A stretch of 10,231 nt of DNA from an uncultured Oxalobacteraceae bacterium. Lineage in GTDB: Bacteria; Pseudomonadota; Gammaproteobacteria; Burkholderiales; Burkholderiaceae. The stretch spans positions 1-10,231 of the forward strand of contig CAMLFK010000182.1 in assembly GCA_946479255.1 (NCBI GenBank). The letters are read 5' to 3'. The notes under the pieces are model-generated. The model made no database searches and was not told the origin of the DNA. It saw nothing but the letters and a program-made list of their open reading frames with translations. This document shows positions 1 through 6,976 of this stretch, in pieces. The translations under genes and the position numbers were made by a program. Position 1 is the first letter of the stretch, and each line of letters begins with the position of its first letter.

Positions 1-1804
1 CATGGCCGAACGCGAACAAAGGCTTCAGGCCCTTCTTCTCGAACCACTTGTAGCCGACGGCCGCGCCTTCGATGTCGTAGTCGACGAGGAATTTCGTATC
101 CTTCGGCGCCTTCAGGCCATCAAGCACCGGACGTGGCAGCTGCGCTTCCGACATCGGGAAGGTCGCAGGCAGGCGGCCGGAAGCATCGACCTCGCCGGTC
201 AGCACGCGGGCGATCGCTTCGCCGCCGTTGGTGCCCGGATACCAGGCTTCCACCACGGCGCCCACTGAGTTCAGCCAGGGCATGGTCACCGGCGAGCCGG
301 TTTGCAGCACCACCACGGTACGCGGATTGGCCGCGCCGACCGCGGCAACGGTCGCATCCTGCTTGTTCGGCAGCTCCAGCGTCTGGTCGACGCTTTCGGC
401 GGTCCACTGGTTGGCGAACACGATCGCCAGGTCGCTCGCGGCGGCCAGCTTGGCGGCAGCGGCGGCGTCCTTACCGTCGTGGTAGACGAACTTGGCGTTC
501 ATGCGCGCGGCCAGGGCCTTCATCGGCGAGGACGGGAAGTACACCATCGGGCCGGGCCAGCCTTCAGGGCCATCGTTGGGCACCGCCATGCCGCCCACCG
601 GATACACCTGCGACGAGCCGCCGCCCGACAGCACGCCCTTGTCGGCGTGGCCGCCGATGATGGCGATGGTCTTGTAGGTGTTCGCCAGCGGCAGCAGATT
701 GTTGGTGTTCTTCAGCAGCACGATGCCTTCTTCAGCGTCGGCCTGCGAAATTTTCGCGTGCGCCGCCAGGTCGATCTTTTCAGCCTCGACTTTGACCGGA
801 TGGTCCATCAGGCCGTGTTTGTACATGGTGCGCACGATGCGGTGGACCATGTCGTCGAAGCGCTTCTCCGACACGTGGCCGTTTTGTACCGCTTCCTTCA
901 GCGGCTCTTTGAAGTAAGCCGACTGGTCGAACGGCCAGCCGGACTGCTGGTCCAGGCCACTGTTTGCTGCGGGGATGGTCGAGTGGGTCGCGCCCCAGTC
1001 GGACATCACATAGCCCTTGAAATTCCAGTCCTTCTTGAGGATTTTGTTGAGCAGGTGGCCACTCTCGCAGGCGTACTCGCCGCCGACGCGGTTGTAGGCG
1101 CACATGACCGAACCCGGGTCGCCGCGCTCGAAGGCGATCTGGAAGGCCAGCAGGTCCGACATGCGGGCCGCGGCTTCGCCGATCTTCACATCCAGGTGGA
1201 AGCGGCCGGTTTCCTGGTCGTTGTAGGCGAAGTGCTTGATGGTGGAGATGATGTTGTTCGACTGGATGCCGCGGATCTGTTCACCGACCATGATACCGGC
1301 CAACAGTGGATCTTCGCCGCCGTATTCGAAGTTACGGCCGTTGCGCGGGTCGCGCTGCAGGTTGACGCCGCCGGCCAGGTGCACATTGTGGCCCGACAGG
1401 CGCGCTTCCTTGCCGATCATCGCGCCGCCGGCGTAGGCCAGCGCGGGATTCCAGGTGGCGGTGGTGGCGATACCGGCCGGCAGCGAGGTGCGCTCGCGCA
1501 GCTTTTCGCCGGGCTGGGTGGCCACGCCCATGCCGGCGTCGGTCAGCTGCTGGTGCGGAATGCCGAGACGCTCGATACCGTGCAGGAAGCCGGCGGCCTG
1601 CGGCACACCTTCCTTCGGACGGGCGACGCCTTTGAAGTCGCTTGAAAAATAGCCGAAGACCATCTGGATTTTTTCGTCCATGGTCATCTGCGACACTGCC
1701 TTCGCGGCCAATTCGTCAGGCGTCGCGGCCTGGGCAAACTGCACACACAGAGCGGCGGACAGGGCTAACGCCCAACGCGTGGCTCTCATTTCTACTTGTT
1801 TCAT
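1..1804 (-). CDS. Periplasmic/exported GH3 beta-glucosidase, 3' end cut off by window
   Basis: Glycoside hydrolase family 3 enzyme, probably releasing glucose from the non-reducing end of beta-glucosides. 601 codons are visible and the frame is still open at base 1. Residues 1-26 form a Sec signal peptide (basic start, hydrophobic core, likely cut after AQA), so it acts in the periplasm or outside. The (beta/alpha)8 domain spans about 35-340, with KHF at 190-192 and the nucleophile motif MSDWG (Asp269). The alpha/beta sandwich domain spans about 360-600, and Glu470 in TAESVDQ matches the position of the usual EGxDR acid/base. The last residues, LFAFGH, correspond to the FGxGLSYT motif that precedes the fibronectin-III-like domain, so roughly 150-250 residues are probably missing. 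The ATG at 1804 is chosen because AAGGA lies 7 nt upstream; ATGs at 1819 and 1789 are in frame but less well placed. It is the third gene of the sugar operon. Family is certain; a xylosidase or exo-glucanase activity cannot be excluded. Confidence 0.93.
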   Translation of the reverse strand, partial: MKQVEMRATRWALALSAALCVQFAQAATPDELAAKAVSQMTMDEKIQMVFGYFSSDFKGVARPKEGVPQAAGFLHGIERLGIPHQQLTDAGMGVATQPGEKLRERTSLPAGIATTATWNPALAYAGGAMIGKEARLSGHNVHLAGGVNLQRDPRNGRNFEYGGEDPLLAGIMVGEQIRGIQSNNIISTIKHFAYNDQETGRFHLDVKIGEAAARMSDLLAFQIAFERGDPGSVMCAYNRVGGEYACESGHLLNKILKKDWNFKGYVMSDWGATHSTIPAANSGLDQQSGWPFDQSAYFKEPLKEAVQNGHVSEKRFDDMVHRIVRTMYKHGLMDHPVKVEAEKIDLAAHAKISQADAEEGIVLLKNTNNLLPLANTYKTIAIIGGHADKGVLSGGGSSQVYPVGGMAVPNDGPEGWPGPMVYFPSSPMKALAARMNAKFVYHDGKDAAAAAKLAAASDLAIVFANQWTAESVDQTLELPNKQDATVAAVGAANPRTVVVLQTGSPVTMPWLNSVGAVVEAWYPGTNGGEAIARVLTGEVDASGRLPATFPMSEAQLPRPVLDGLKAPKDTKFLVDYDIEGAAVGYKWFEKKGLKPLFAFGH

Positions 1805-1811
1805 GCCTTGG

Positions 1812-1816
1812 TCCTT
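1812..1816 (-). promoter_or_regulatory. Ribosome binding site of the GH3 gene
   Basis: AAGGA ends 7 nt before the ATG at 1804. It decides between three in-frame ATGs within 30 nt (1819, 1804, 1789), since the other two lack a comparable site. Confidence 0.6.
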
Positions 1817-1848
1817 CATTATCGTTATAAAAAAACACCATCAAAACA

Positions 1849-4206
1849 CTACGATCGTGGCACCAGCACGTCGAGGTCGTACGTGTCTCCCTCGACGATA
1901 CTACGCACCTTGGCCTGCGGGAGCAATCGTCCCGCATGCCATACCTCCACGCCTGCAACATCGGCGCGACGAACATTGATATTGAACTGAGCACCCCGGA
2001 AGCTGCGCTCGACCTGCATGCTGTCCCACGCCGCCGGCATGTGCGGGGCGATCGTCAATCCGTCCGCATCACCCTTCACGCCACACAGGCCCTCGACGAA
2101 ACAGCGGTATACCCACGACACCGTACCGGTATTGAACAACTGGCTCGAACGCCCGGCCGTGCGCGGATACTCGCGATGGGCGCCGCGGTAGTAGTTCGGA
2201 ATGAACACCGGCAGCTGGCCGCGCTGCAGATAATCGGCCTCGCTTGGTCCAGGAATCATCTGGCGCAGCAGGCGGTAGGCGCGCTCGCTCTCCCCGGCCG
2301 TGTACAGGCTGAAGATGTAGAAGATCGCCGCGTGGTTGTACACCGCGCCGTTCTCCGCCGAACCCGGGTGCTTCTGCGTGACGCGGCCAACGTCGTCGCG
2401 CATCTTGCTGTACGGCGGCGCGAACATGGTCACGCCGTACGGCGACTCCAGCTGCGCCTCGACTTCTTCCAGCATCACGGCGCGCTGCTCGGCACTGGCG
2501 GCGCCGGACAGGATAGCCCAGGCCTGCGGGTTCAGGTAAATACGCCCTTCCTTGTCTTCCTTGATACCGAACTTGACGTTATCGTCGGTGATGCCGCGCG
2601 CGAACCAGCGGCCATCCCACAGGTGTTCGTTGGCGGCCGCGTTCATTGACGCCGCGCCATCGCGGAAGTGGCAGGCCTGGGCCTGCGCATCGACCTGTTC
2701 GCACATCTCGGCCCACAGCTTGAGCGCATACGCCGCCGCCACCGTCAACCAGCCGGACACGCCACGGCCCTTGTAGCCAACCATATTCATCGGGTCGCAC
2801 CAGTCGCCCTGGGCGATGTACGACAAGCCGCGCTCGTCGCGTTCCTTCACTAGCCAATCCATGGCGCGGCCCATGCGCACCGCCACGGTTTCGGCGCGTC
2901 CTGTGCTGTCCGTGACGGTTTCGTCCAGCAGCGCCCAGTCGGCGGTTTCATCCAGGTAGGCCTTGAGGCACACCGGCAGCCACACGCAGTGGTCGGTATG
3001 CGGCACCTGGTTGATGTACTTGAGCTCCGCGCCTTCGGTGAGCAGAATCCCGTCCGGCATGGCGCCGGTGGCTTCCTGCTGGCTGAGTGCATGCAGGAAT
3101 GCCGCGCGCATGACCGTGGGCTTCACGAAGCTCATGCCCATATTGTCCTGCAGGTAGTTGCGGGTCTGCGGGTCGGTGGTCAGGCGGTTGACGTCGCCAT
3201 GGTAAAACACCTGGCGCGGCAGCCAGTTGTTTACAAAATTATCGAGTTCCTTGTCCGGCGTGGCGATGCGCAGGCAACCGCGCCCGCCGGCGATGTACTC
3301 GGCGTATTCTGCGGCGGTGCGGGCAAAGGCTGCTTCGCTCAGGTAGCGCGCGCGCATGGCGGCGATTTCGGCGTCGTCCAAGGCAGGGCCGAACAGGAAG
3401 CGCTTGGTCGTAGCCTCGCCGCCCGCCAGGGCCAGCTTGTACTGGACCACCGCGGCCGGCGTCTCGTAGCGCGCGTCGCCATTGGCCAGCGACGGCTGCT
3501 GAAGGGCCGACGGGTTGTGCAGGCCGCCCTCACCTTCGAACACGGCCTGGTTGACTTCCCATGAATCCGGCGCGCTCTCGCACAGGAAGTAGGTCTTGTC
3601 CTTGAGGTCTTTGTTCTTGAAGTAGTCGGCCACCTTCTGGTACGGCGTGATGCTGCTGGCGACGATGCCTTTCATGTCGGCGCGGTATTCACCGGACTGG
3701 TTCATCCACGACATGTAGCCGATCGGGAAGTACGGCGTGACCGTGATCTTGCGCGCGCGGCCGGACAGGTTGGTCACGCGCAGCGACCACATTTCCACCA
3801 CGTCGTCGGTCGGCAGCGACAGGCGCAGGTCGATCTGCAGGCCCAGGTGCTCGACGCTCCAGGCCAGGTCGCTCTTACCGACCGAGAAGGTGAAGCGGTC
3901 GAGCGGCTGGCGCACCGGCTCGTACGGGGCCGAGAACAGCTCGCCCGATTCCTCGTCCTTGATGTAGAAGAAGCGGCCAGGATGATGGGCGAAGTAGGCC
4001 TGCTCCGGCTGCATGAAGGACCTGGCCTCCATATTGGGCGCGTGCGCGTACTTGGCCGGTTCCGGCTGCATGAACTGGGCCACCGCGTAACCGCGGCAGG
4101 TAGCCTGGATCATCATCTTCTGGTTCCACAGGAAGCCGGCGGCCTGCGGCATGGCGGTGGCGCTGGACAGCTCGAAGCGGTCTCCATTGTCGGTAGGGCG
4201 TAACAT
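1849..4206 (-). CDS. GH94 phosphorylase, probably cellobionic acid phosphorylase
   Basis: A 785-residue cytoplasmic enzyme (no signal peptide) of glycoside hydrolase family 94, inverting disaccharide phosphorylases. Expected layout: N-terminal beta-sandwich (about 1-270), helical linker, (alpha/alpha)6 barrel (about 300-700) and a small C-terminal beta domain. Visible motifs are QGDWCDPM at 466-473 with the general-acid Asp (most likely Asp471), Arg608 and Lys612 in GRVTQK followed by [14 protein letters not shown], and NTGTVSW at 692-698, which should bind phosphate. From memory, the Saccharophagus cellobionic acid phosphorylase uses Asp472 and holds gluconate with Arg609 and Lys613; here all three are shifted by exactly one. 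Length also fits that subfamily better than cellobiose phosphorylase (about 810-820) or cellodextrin phosphorylase (over 950). Proposed reaction: cellobionate + phosphate gives alpha-glucose 1-phosphate + gluconate. The ATG overlaps the transporter stop (TGATG), with GGAG 8 nt upstream, so translation is probably coupled. Family certain, substrate likely. Confidence 0.9.
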   Translation of the reverse strand: MLRPTDNGDRFELSSATAMPQAAGFLWNQKMMIQATCRGYAVAQFMQPEPAKYAHAPNMEARSFMQPEQAYFAHHPGRFFYIKDEESGELFSAPYEPVRQPLDRFTFSVGKSDLAWSVEHLGLQIDLRLSLPTDDVVEMWSLRVTNLSGRARKITVTPYFPIGYMSWMNQSGEYRADMKGIVASSITPYQKVADYFKNKDLKDKTYFLCESAPDSWEVNQAVFEGEGGLHNPSALQQPSLANGDARYETPAAVVQYKLALAGGEATTKRFLFGPALDDAEIAAMRARYLSEAAFARTAAEYAEYIAGGRGCLRIATPDKELDNFVNNWLPRQVFYHGDVNRLTTDPQTRNYLQDNMGMSFVKPTVMRAAFLHALSQQEATGAMPDGILLTEGAELKYINQVPHTDHCVWLPVCLKAYLDETADWALLDETVTDSTGRAETVAVRMGRAMDWLVKERDERGLSYIAQGDWCDPMNMVGYKGRGVSGWLTVAAAYALKLWAEMCEQVDAQAQACHFRDGAASMNAAANEHLWDGRWFARGITDDNVKFGIKEDKEGRIYLNPQAWAILSGAASAEQRAVMLEEVEAQLESPYGVTMFAPPYSKMRDDVGRVTQKHPGSAENGAVYNHAAIFYIFSLYTAGESERAYRLLRQMIPGPSEADYLQRGQLPVFIPNYYRGAHREYPRTAGRSSQLFNTGTVSWVYRCFVEGLCGVKGDADGLTIAPHMPAAWDSMQVERSFRGAQFNINVRRADVAGVEVWHAGRLLPQAKVRSIVEGDTYDLDVLVPRS

Positions 4207-5579
4207 CAGAACGTCTCCGTGTTGTCGTTGCTATCGGTTTTGGCTTTGCGGGCGAGGAGTTCGGACTGGACTTCGGCCAGCTTCTTCGCGTCGAGGTTAT
4301 AGAAGAACATGGCGATCACCGCCAGCAGCGCGAACACGCCGGGGATGATGGACATCAGCCACACGATGCCGGCCTGCGAGCCGCTGGTCTGGGTGGCGTT
4401 GGGCACATAGCCGAGCGAGGTGAAGATCGAGCCGATCACTGCCACCGCCACCGCGGTGCCGAGCTTCTGCGAAAAAGTGGCGGCGGCGAAGGTCATGCCG
4501 GTGGCGCGGCGGCCGGTGCGCCATTCGTTGTAGTCGGCGGTGTCGGCGTACATCGAGAAAGCCAGCGGCGACTTCGGTCCCAGCACCAGGCCAAGCGCCA
4601 CCTGCAGCACGTACATCAGGGCGATCTGGTCGGGCGGGATGAAGAAGAAGGCGCTCGAGATCAGGCAAGTGAGGCTCATCAGGATGATCAGCAGCTTCTT
4701 CTTGTCGACAAAGCGCGTCATCAGCGGCGTGCAGGCGGCGCCGATACTGGCGGCGATCATGTAGGCCGGGATGAAGGTCGCCATCAGCTCGGGACGGCCG
4801 ACGTAGTACTTGAAGTAATAGGCCGAGGTGGTCATGCGCAGCGTGATGGTGACCATGATGATCAGCGCCAGCGCGAACAGCACGACCCATGGGCGGTTGC
4901 GGGTCAGGTCGCCGATGTCCTGCCAGACGCGGGTCTTCTGGCCGGACGGCGGCGCGATACGCTCGCGCGTGTTGAAGAAGGTGGTCGCGAACAGGATCGA
5001 GGCGGCGATGCCCCAGAAGATCATGGTCAGCTGCCAGCCGCGCTCCGCATCGCCGCCGCCGAGCTTGCCGACCAGCCACGGCGTGGCTGCGGTCACCACG
5101 GTGCTCCCGGCGAAGGCGCAGATAAAGCGCATGCCGTTGATGGCGGAACGCTGTTGCGGGTCGGTCGACATCACGCCGGACAGCGCGTTGTACGGGATAT
5201 TGATGCAGGTGTAGCACACCATCATGAACAGATAGGTGCAGTAGGCCCAGATCAGCTTGCCGTTATCGGACAGGTCGGGCGTGGTGTAGGTCAGCACGGC
5301 GGCGCCGGCCAGCGGCAAGGCGCCCCACAGCAGATAGGGACGGAACTTTCCCCAGCGCGAGTTGGTACGGTCGGCCGCGGCGCCGATCATCGGGTCGGTG
5401 AAGGCGTTGACGATCTTGATCGTGAACATCATCGTTGCGGCCGCTGCGGCGGACAGCCCGAACACGTCGGTGTAGAAGATCAGGAGAAAGGTGGAGATAT
5501 TGGTCCAATAGAAATTGAACCCCATGTCGGCGATGCCGTAACTGAGCTTTTCGCGCCAGGGCAAGACGATTGCAGTCAC
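4206..5579 (-). CDS. GPH-family (MelB-like) sugar:cation symporter
   Basis: A 457-residue inner-membrane transporter of the glycoside-pentoside-hexuronide:cation symporter family (MFS fold, 12 expected membrane helices). The start [39 protein letters not shown] at 61-86 and the [17 protein letters not shown] loop in the second half are family hallmarks. Compared with E. coli MelB, Asp62 matches Asp59 of the cation site, but the Asp55 position is Asn58 and the sugar-site Asp124 position is Asn127, pointing to proton coupling and a different sugar. The start codon is GTG at 5579: an in-frame TGA lies four codons upstream and the next ATG is codon 19, inside the conserved N-terminus. Its Shine-Dalgarno is poor (GAAAG). 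First gene of the operon; its stop overlaps the phosphorylase start. The likely cargo is the phosphorylase substrate (cellobionate or a beta-glucosyl disaccharide), inferred from context only. Confidence 0.93.
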   Translation of the reverse strand: MTAIVLPWREKLSYGIADMGFNFYWTNISTFLLIFYTDVFGLSAAAAATMMFTIKIVNAFTDPMIGAAADRTNSRWGKFRPYLLWGALPLAGAAVLTYTTPDLSDNGKLIWAYCTYLFMMVCYTCINIPYNALSGVMSTDPQQRSAINGMRFICAFAGSTVVTAATPWLVGKLGGGDAERGWQLTMIFWGIAASILFATTFFNTRERIAPPSGQKTRVWQDIGDLTRNRPWVVLFALALIIMVTITLRMTTSAYYFKYYVGRPELMATFIPAYMIAASIGAACTPLMTRFVDKKKLLIILMSLTCLISSAFFFIPPDQIALMYVLQVALGLVLGPKSPLAFSMYADTADYNEWRTGRRATGMTFAAATFSQKLGTAVAVAVIGSIFTSLGYVPNATQTSGSQAGIVWLMSIIPGVFALLAVIAMFFYNLDAKKLAEVQSELLARKAKTDSNDNTETF

Positions 5580-5623
5580 AGTGAACTTTCAAAAAATCAG
5601 AGTACGGATACGCGGACCTCAAC

Positions 5624-5652
5624 ATTCTAAGCCAAGCCGCCACTTTTGGAAA
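5624..5652 (-). promoter_or_regulatory. Second promoter candidate (P2) for the sugar operon
   Basis: Reading the minus strand, TTTCCA (5652-5647, 4 of 6 matches to the -35 consensus), a 17-bp spacer and TAGAAT (5629-5624, 5 of 6 matches to the -10 consensus). Transcription would start near 5617 and give a leader of about 38 nt, shorter than from the upstream promoter. The -35 box overlaps the palindrome at 5649-5658. Motif match only. Confidence 0.4.
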
Positions 5653-5658
5653 CGTTTC
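5649..5658. promoter_or_regulatory. Palindrome GAAACGTTTC, possible second LacI-family operator
   Basis: A perfect 10-bp palindrome with a central CG, the pattern bound by LacI/GalR-family repressors. Its centre is 99 bp from the centre of the operator at 5746-5759, and the half-sites differ (GAAAC versus TGTTAGC). It overlaps the -35 box of P2, so a bound repressor would block that promoter. It could also be a site for a different regulator or a chance palindrome. Confidence 0.4.
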
Positions 5659-5745
5659 ATTCGCCATCTCAGCGGGTGTCGCTGCGCTGACACATGCCGC
5701 CAAAGTGCGGTATTGACGTTCCATCCGTAGACTTCCGAAGCAAAC

Positions 5746-5759
5746 TGTTAGCGCTAACA
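5746..5759. promoter_or_regulatory. LacI/GalR-type operator TGTTAGCGCTAACA
   Basis: A perfect 14-bp palindrome with the central GCGC and TGTTA half-sites typical of LacI/GalR-family operators. It begins 11 nt after the -10 box of P1. With transcription starting about 7 nt after the -10 box, its centre is near +11, the same place as the main lac operator. This is the layout of a repressor that blocks the operon until a sugar inducer is present. The repressor gene is not in the window. Confidence 0.75.
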
Positions 5760-5770
5760 CGAGCAACGAT

Positions 5771-5800
5771 AGTATGAGCCTGCTTCACTTTTCATGTCAA
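5771..5800 (-). promoter_or_regulatory. Main promoter (P1) of the sugar operon
   Basis: Perfect -35 box TTGACA (5800-5795), 18-bp spacer, and CATACT (5776-5771) as -10 box with 4 of 6 matches; TACTAT two bases further on is an alternative. Expected transcription start near 5764, giving a leader of about 185 nt before the GTG of the symporter. The operator lies directly downstream. Confidence 0.6.
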
Positions 5801-5822
5801 TCCAAATTTGCGGTCTGGCAGT

Positions 5823-5857
5823 ATTTCTCAAACTGGGTCTCTCCCAGTTTGAGAAAT
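5823..5857. repeat. Perfect 15-bp inverted repeat with 5-nt loop
   Basis: Left arm ATTTCTCAAACTGGG (5823-5837), loop TCTCT, right arm CCCAGTTTGAGAAAT (5843-5857), with no mismatch. No T-run follows on either strand, so it is not a standard intrinsic terminator. It lies between the secF terminator and the -35 box of P1, centred about 76 bp upstream of the expected start of transcription. It may be an activator site, a back-up termination or RNA-stabilising hairpin, or the remnant of a small repeated element. Confidence 0.85.
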
Positions 5858-5873
5858 GTTGTGTCTGGAATTG

Positions 5874-5906
5874 AAAAAAGCCGCGCAGCGTGAGCTGGGC
5901 GGCTTT
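5874..5906 (-). terminator. Rho-independent terminator after secF
   Basis: On the minus strand an 8-bp stem (AAAGCCGC pairing with GCGGCTTT), extended inside by one mismatch and four more pairs around a 4-nt loop, runs into six T residues (5879-5874). It starts 23 nt after the secF stop and should end the yajC-secD-secF transcript before the sugar operon promoter. Confidence 0.85.
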
Positions 5907-5929
5907 CCTGTGAGACTGAAACGCTGGGC

Positions 5930-6952
5930 TTACACCACCGCGCCGTCCGTCTCGTCCTTCTCTTTGACCGGCTTGATCAGGTCTTCGCGCTTGACGCCCA
6001 GCCACATGGCGATCGCCGCGGCCACGAATACCGACGAGTAAATACCGAAGCAGATACCGATGGTCAGTGCGATGGCGAAGTAGTGCAGCGTGGCGCCGCC
6101 GAAGAACAGCATCGACAGCACCATCAGCTGGGTACAGCCGTGGGTGATGATGGTGCGCGAGATGGTGCTGGTAATCGCGTTGTCGATCACTTCGTGCACG
6201 CTGGCTTTGCGCTGACGGCGGAAGTTTTCACGGATCCGGTCGAAAATAACCACCGATTCGTTGACCGAGTAACCCAGCACCGCCAGGATCGCGGCCAGCA
6301 CGGTCAGCGAGAATTCCCACTGGAAGAAGGCGAAGAAGCCGAGAATGATGACCACGTCGTGCAAGTTCGCAATGATCGCGGACACGGCGTACTTCCACTC
6401 GAAGCGCACGGCCAGGTAGGCCATCACGCCCAGGATCACCATGATCAGCGCGTTCAGGCCGTTCTGGGCCAGTTCGTCACCCACTTGCGGACCGACGAAT
6501 TCAACCTTTTGCAGGCTCAGCACTTCCTTGCCGGCGGCGTTGAAGCAGCTGGACTTGGCGACCGTCTCGCCCTTGGCGGTGACGCTTTCGACCCGCTTGG
6601 GCGAGCCGCCTTCGCTGGCGCACAGGCCGTTGAAGATCAGCTGCGAACCAGTCGCACCGGACACGGTCTTGATGATCGGCAGGCGCAGCATGATGTCTTG
6701 CGCGGTGCCGAAGCTGGTCACTTCAGGCTGCTCGTAGCCAAGCTTGATCAGGTCGGCGCGGATCTTTTCCTGGTTGGCCGCCTGCGGGTACTTCAGCTCC
6801 ATCACGGTGCCGCCCTTGAACTCGACCGAGAAGTGCAATCCCTTGGTAGCAAGGAAGAACACGGCCGCGACGAAGGTCAGCGCCGAAATCACGTTGAAAA
6901 TCAACGCGTGGCGCATGAAGGGAATATCTTTCTTGATGCGGAAAAATTCCAT
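5930..6952 (-). CDS. secF: SecF, protein translocase accessory subunit
   Basis: A 340-residue inner-membrane protein that with SecD and YajC assists SecYEG; SecDF uses the proton gradient to pull exported proteins into the periplasm. Membrane segment 1 lies at about 14-34, followed by a periplasmic domain beginning with FKGGTV (45-50), then five helices from about 165 to 320. Conserved family motifs are FVGPQVGDEL (152-161), ANLHDVVIILG (195-205) and GYSVNESVVIFDRIRENFR (227-245). The periplasmic domain seems longer than in E. coli SecF and contains two cysteines, Cys111 and Cys136. The tail (321-340) is charged and cytoplasmic. The ATG at 6952 has AGGA 6 nt upstream. It begins 24 nt after the secD stop, and the terminator at 5874-5906 follows it. 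Confidence 0.97.
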   Translation of the reverse strand: MEFFRIKKDIPFMRHALIFNVISALTFVAAVFFLATKGLHFSVEFKGGTVMELKYPQAANQEKIRADLIKLGYEQPEVTSFGTAQDIMLRLPIIKTVSGATGSQLIFNGLCASEGGSPKRVESVTAKGETVAKSSCFNAAGKEVLSLQKVEFVGPQVGDELAQNGLNALIMVILGVMAYLAVRFEWKYAVSAIIANLHDVVIILGFFAFFQWEFSLTVLAAILAVLGYSVNESVVIFDRIRENFRRQRKASVHEVIDNAITSTISRTIITHGCTQLMVLSMLFFGGATLHYFAIALTIGICFGIYSSVFVAAAIAMWLGVKREDLIKPVKEKDETDGAVV

Positions 6953-6976
6953 CTTGAATCCTGTTGTAGTAAGTGC

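Larger units (their letters stand above)
5580..5929. other. Gene-free control region between secF and the sugar operon
   Basis: 350 bases with no credible gene on either strand. Base composition is clearly more AT-rich than the flanks. In minus-strand order it holds the secF terminator, a perfect inverted repeat, a promoter with a LacI-type operator, about 185 nt of probable leader, and within that leader a second promoter candidate overlapping a second palindrome. The parts are listed separately. Confidence 0.85.

Noticed and set aside
302..1645. Long open frame on the plus strand opposite the GH3 gene
   Set aside because: Its translation is rich in His, Val, Arg and Gly without any recognisable domain, as expected for the reverse of a high-GC gene; the GH3 gene on the other strand is unmistakable.
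1805..1848. T-rich stretch between the phosphorylase and GH3 genes as a terminator
   Set aside because: Seven Ts follow no stable hairpin, and the spacing and common strand favour continued transcription into the GH3 gene.
4297..5217. 306-codon minus-strand frame inside the symporter gene
   Set aside because: It is a frame-shifted reading of the symporter coding sequence, full of Arg, His and Ala; the symporter frame has membrane helices and family motifs.
5580..5766. Upstream extension of the symporter or a leader peptide in the 185-nt leader
   Set aside because: An in-frame TGA four codons before the GTG blocks extension, and no small frame with a convincing start site was found.
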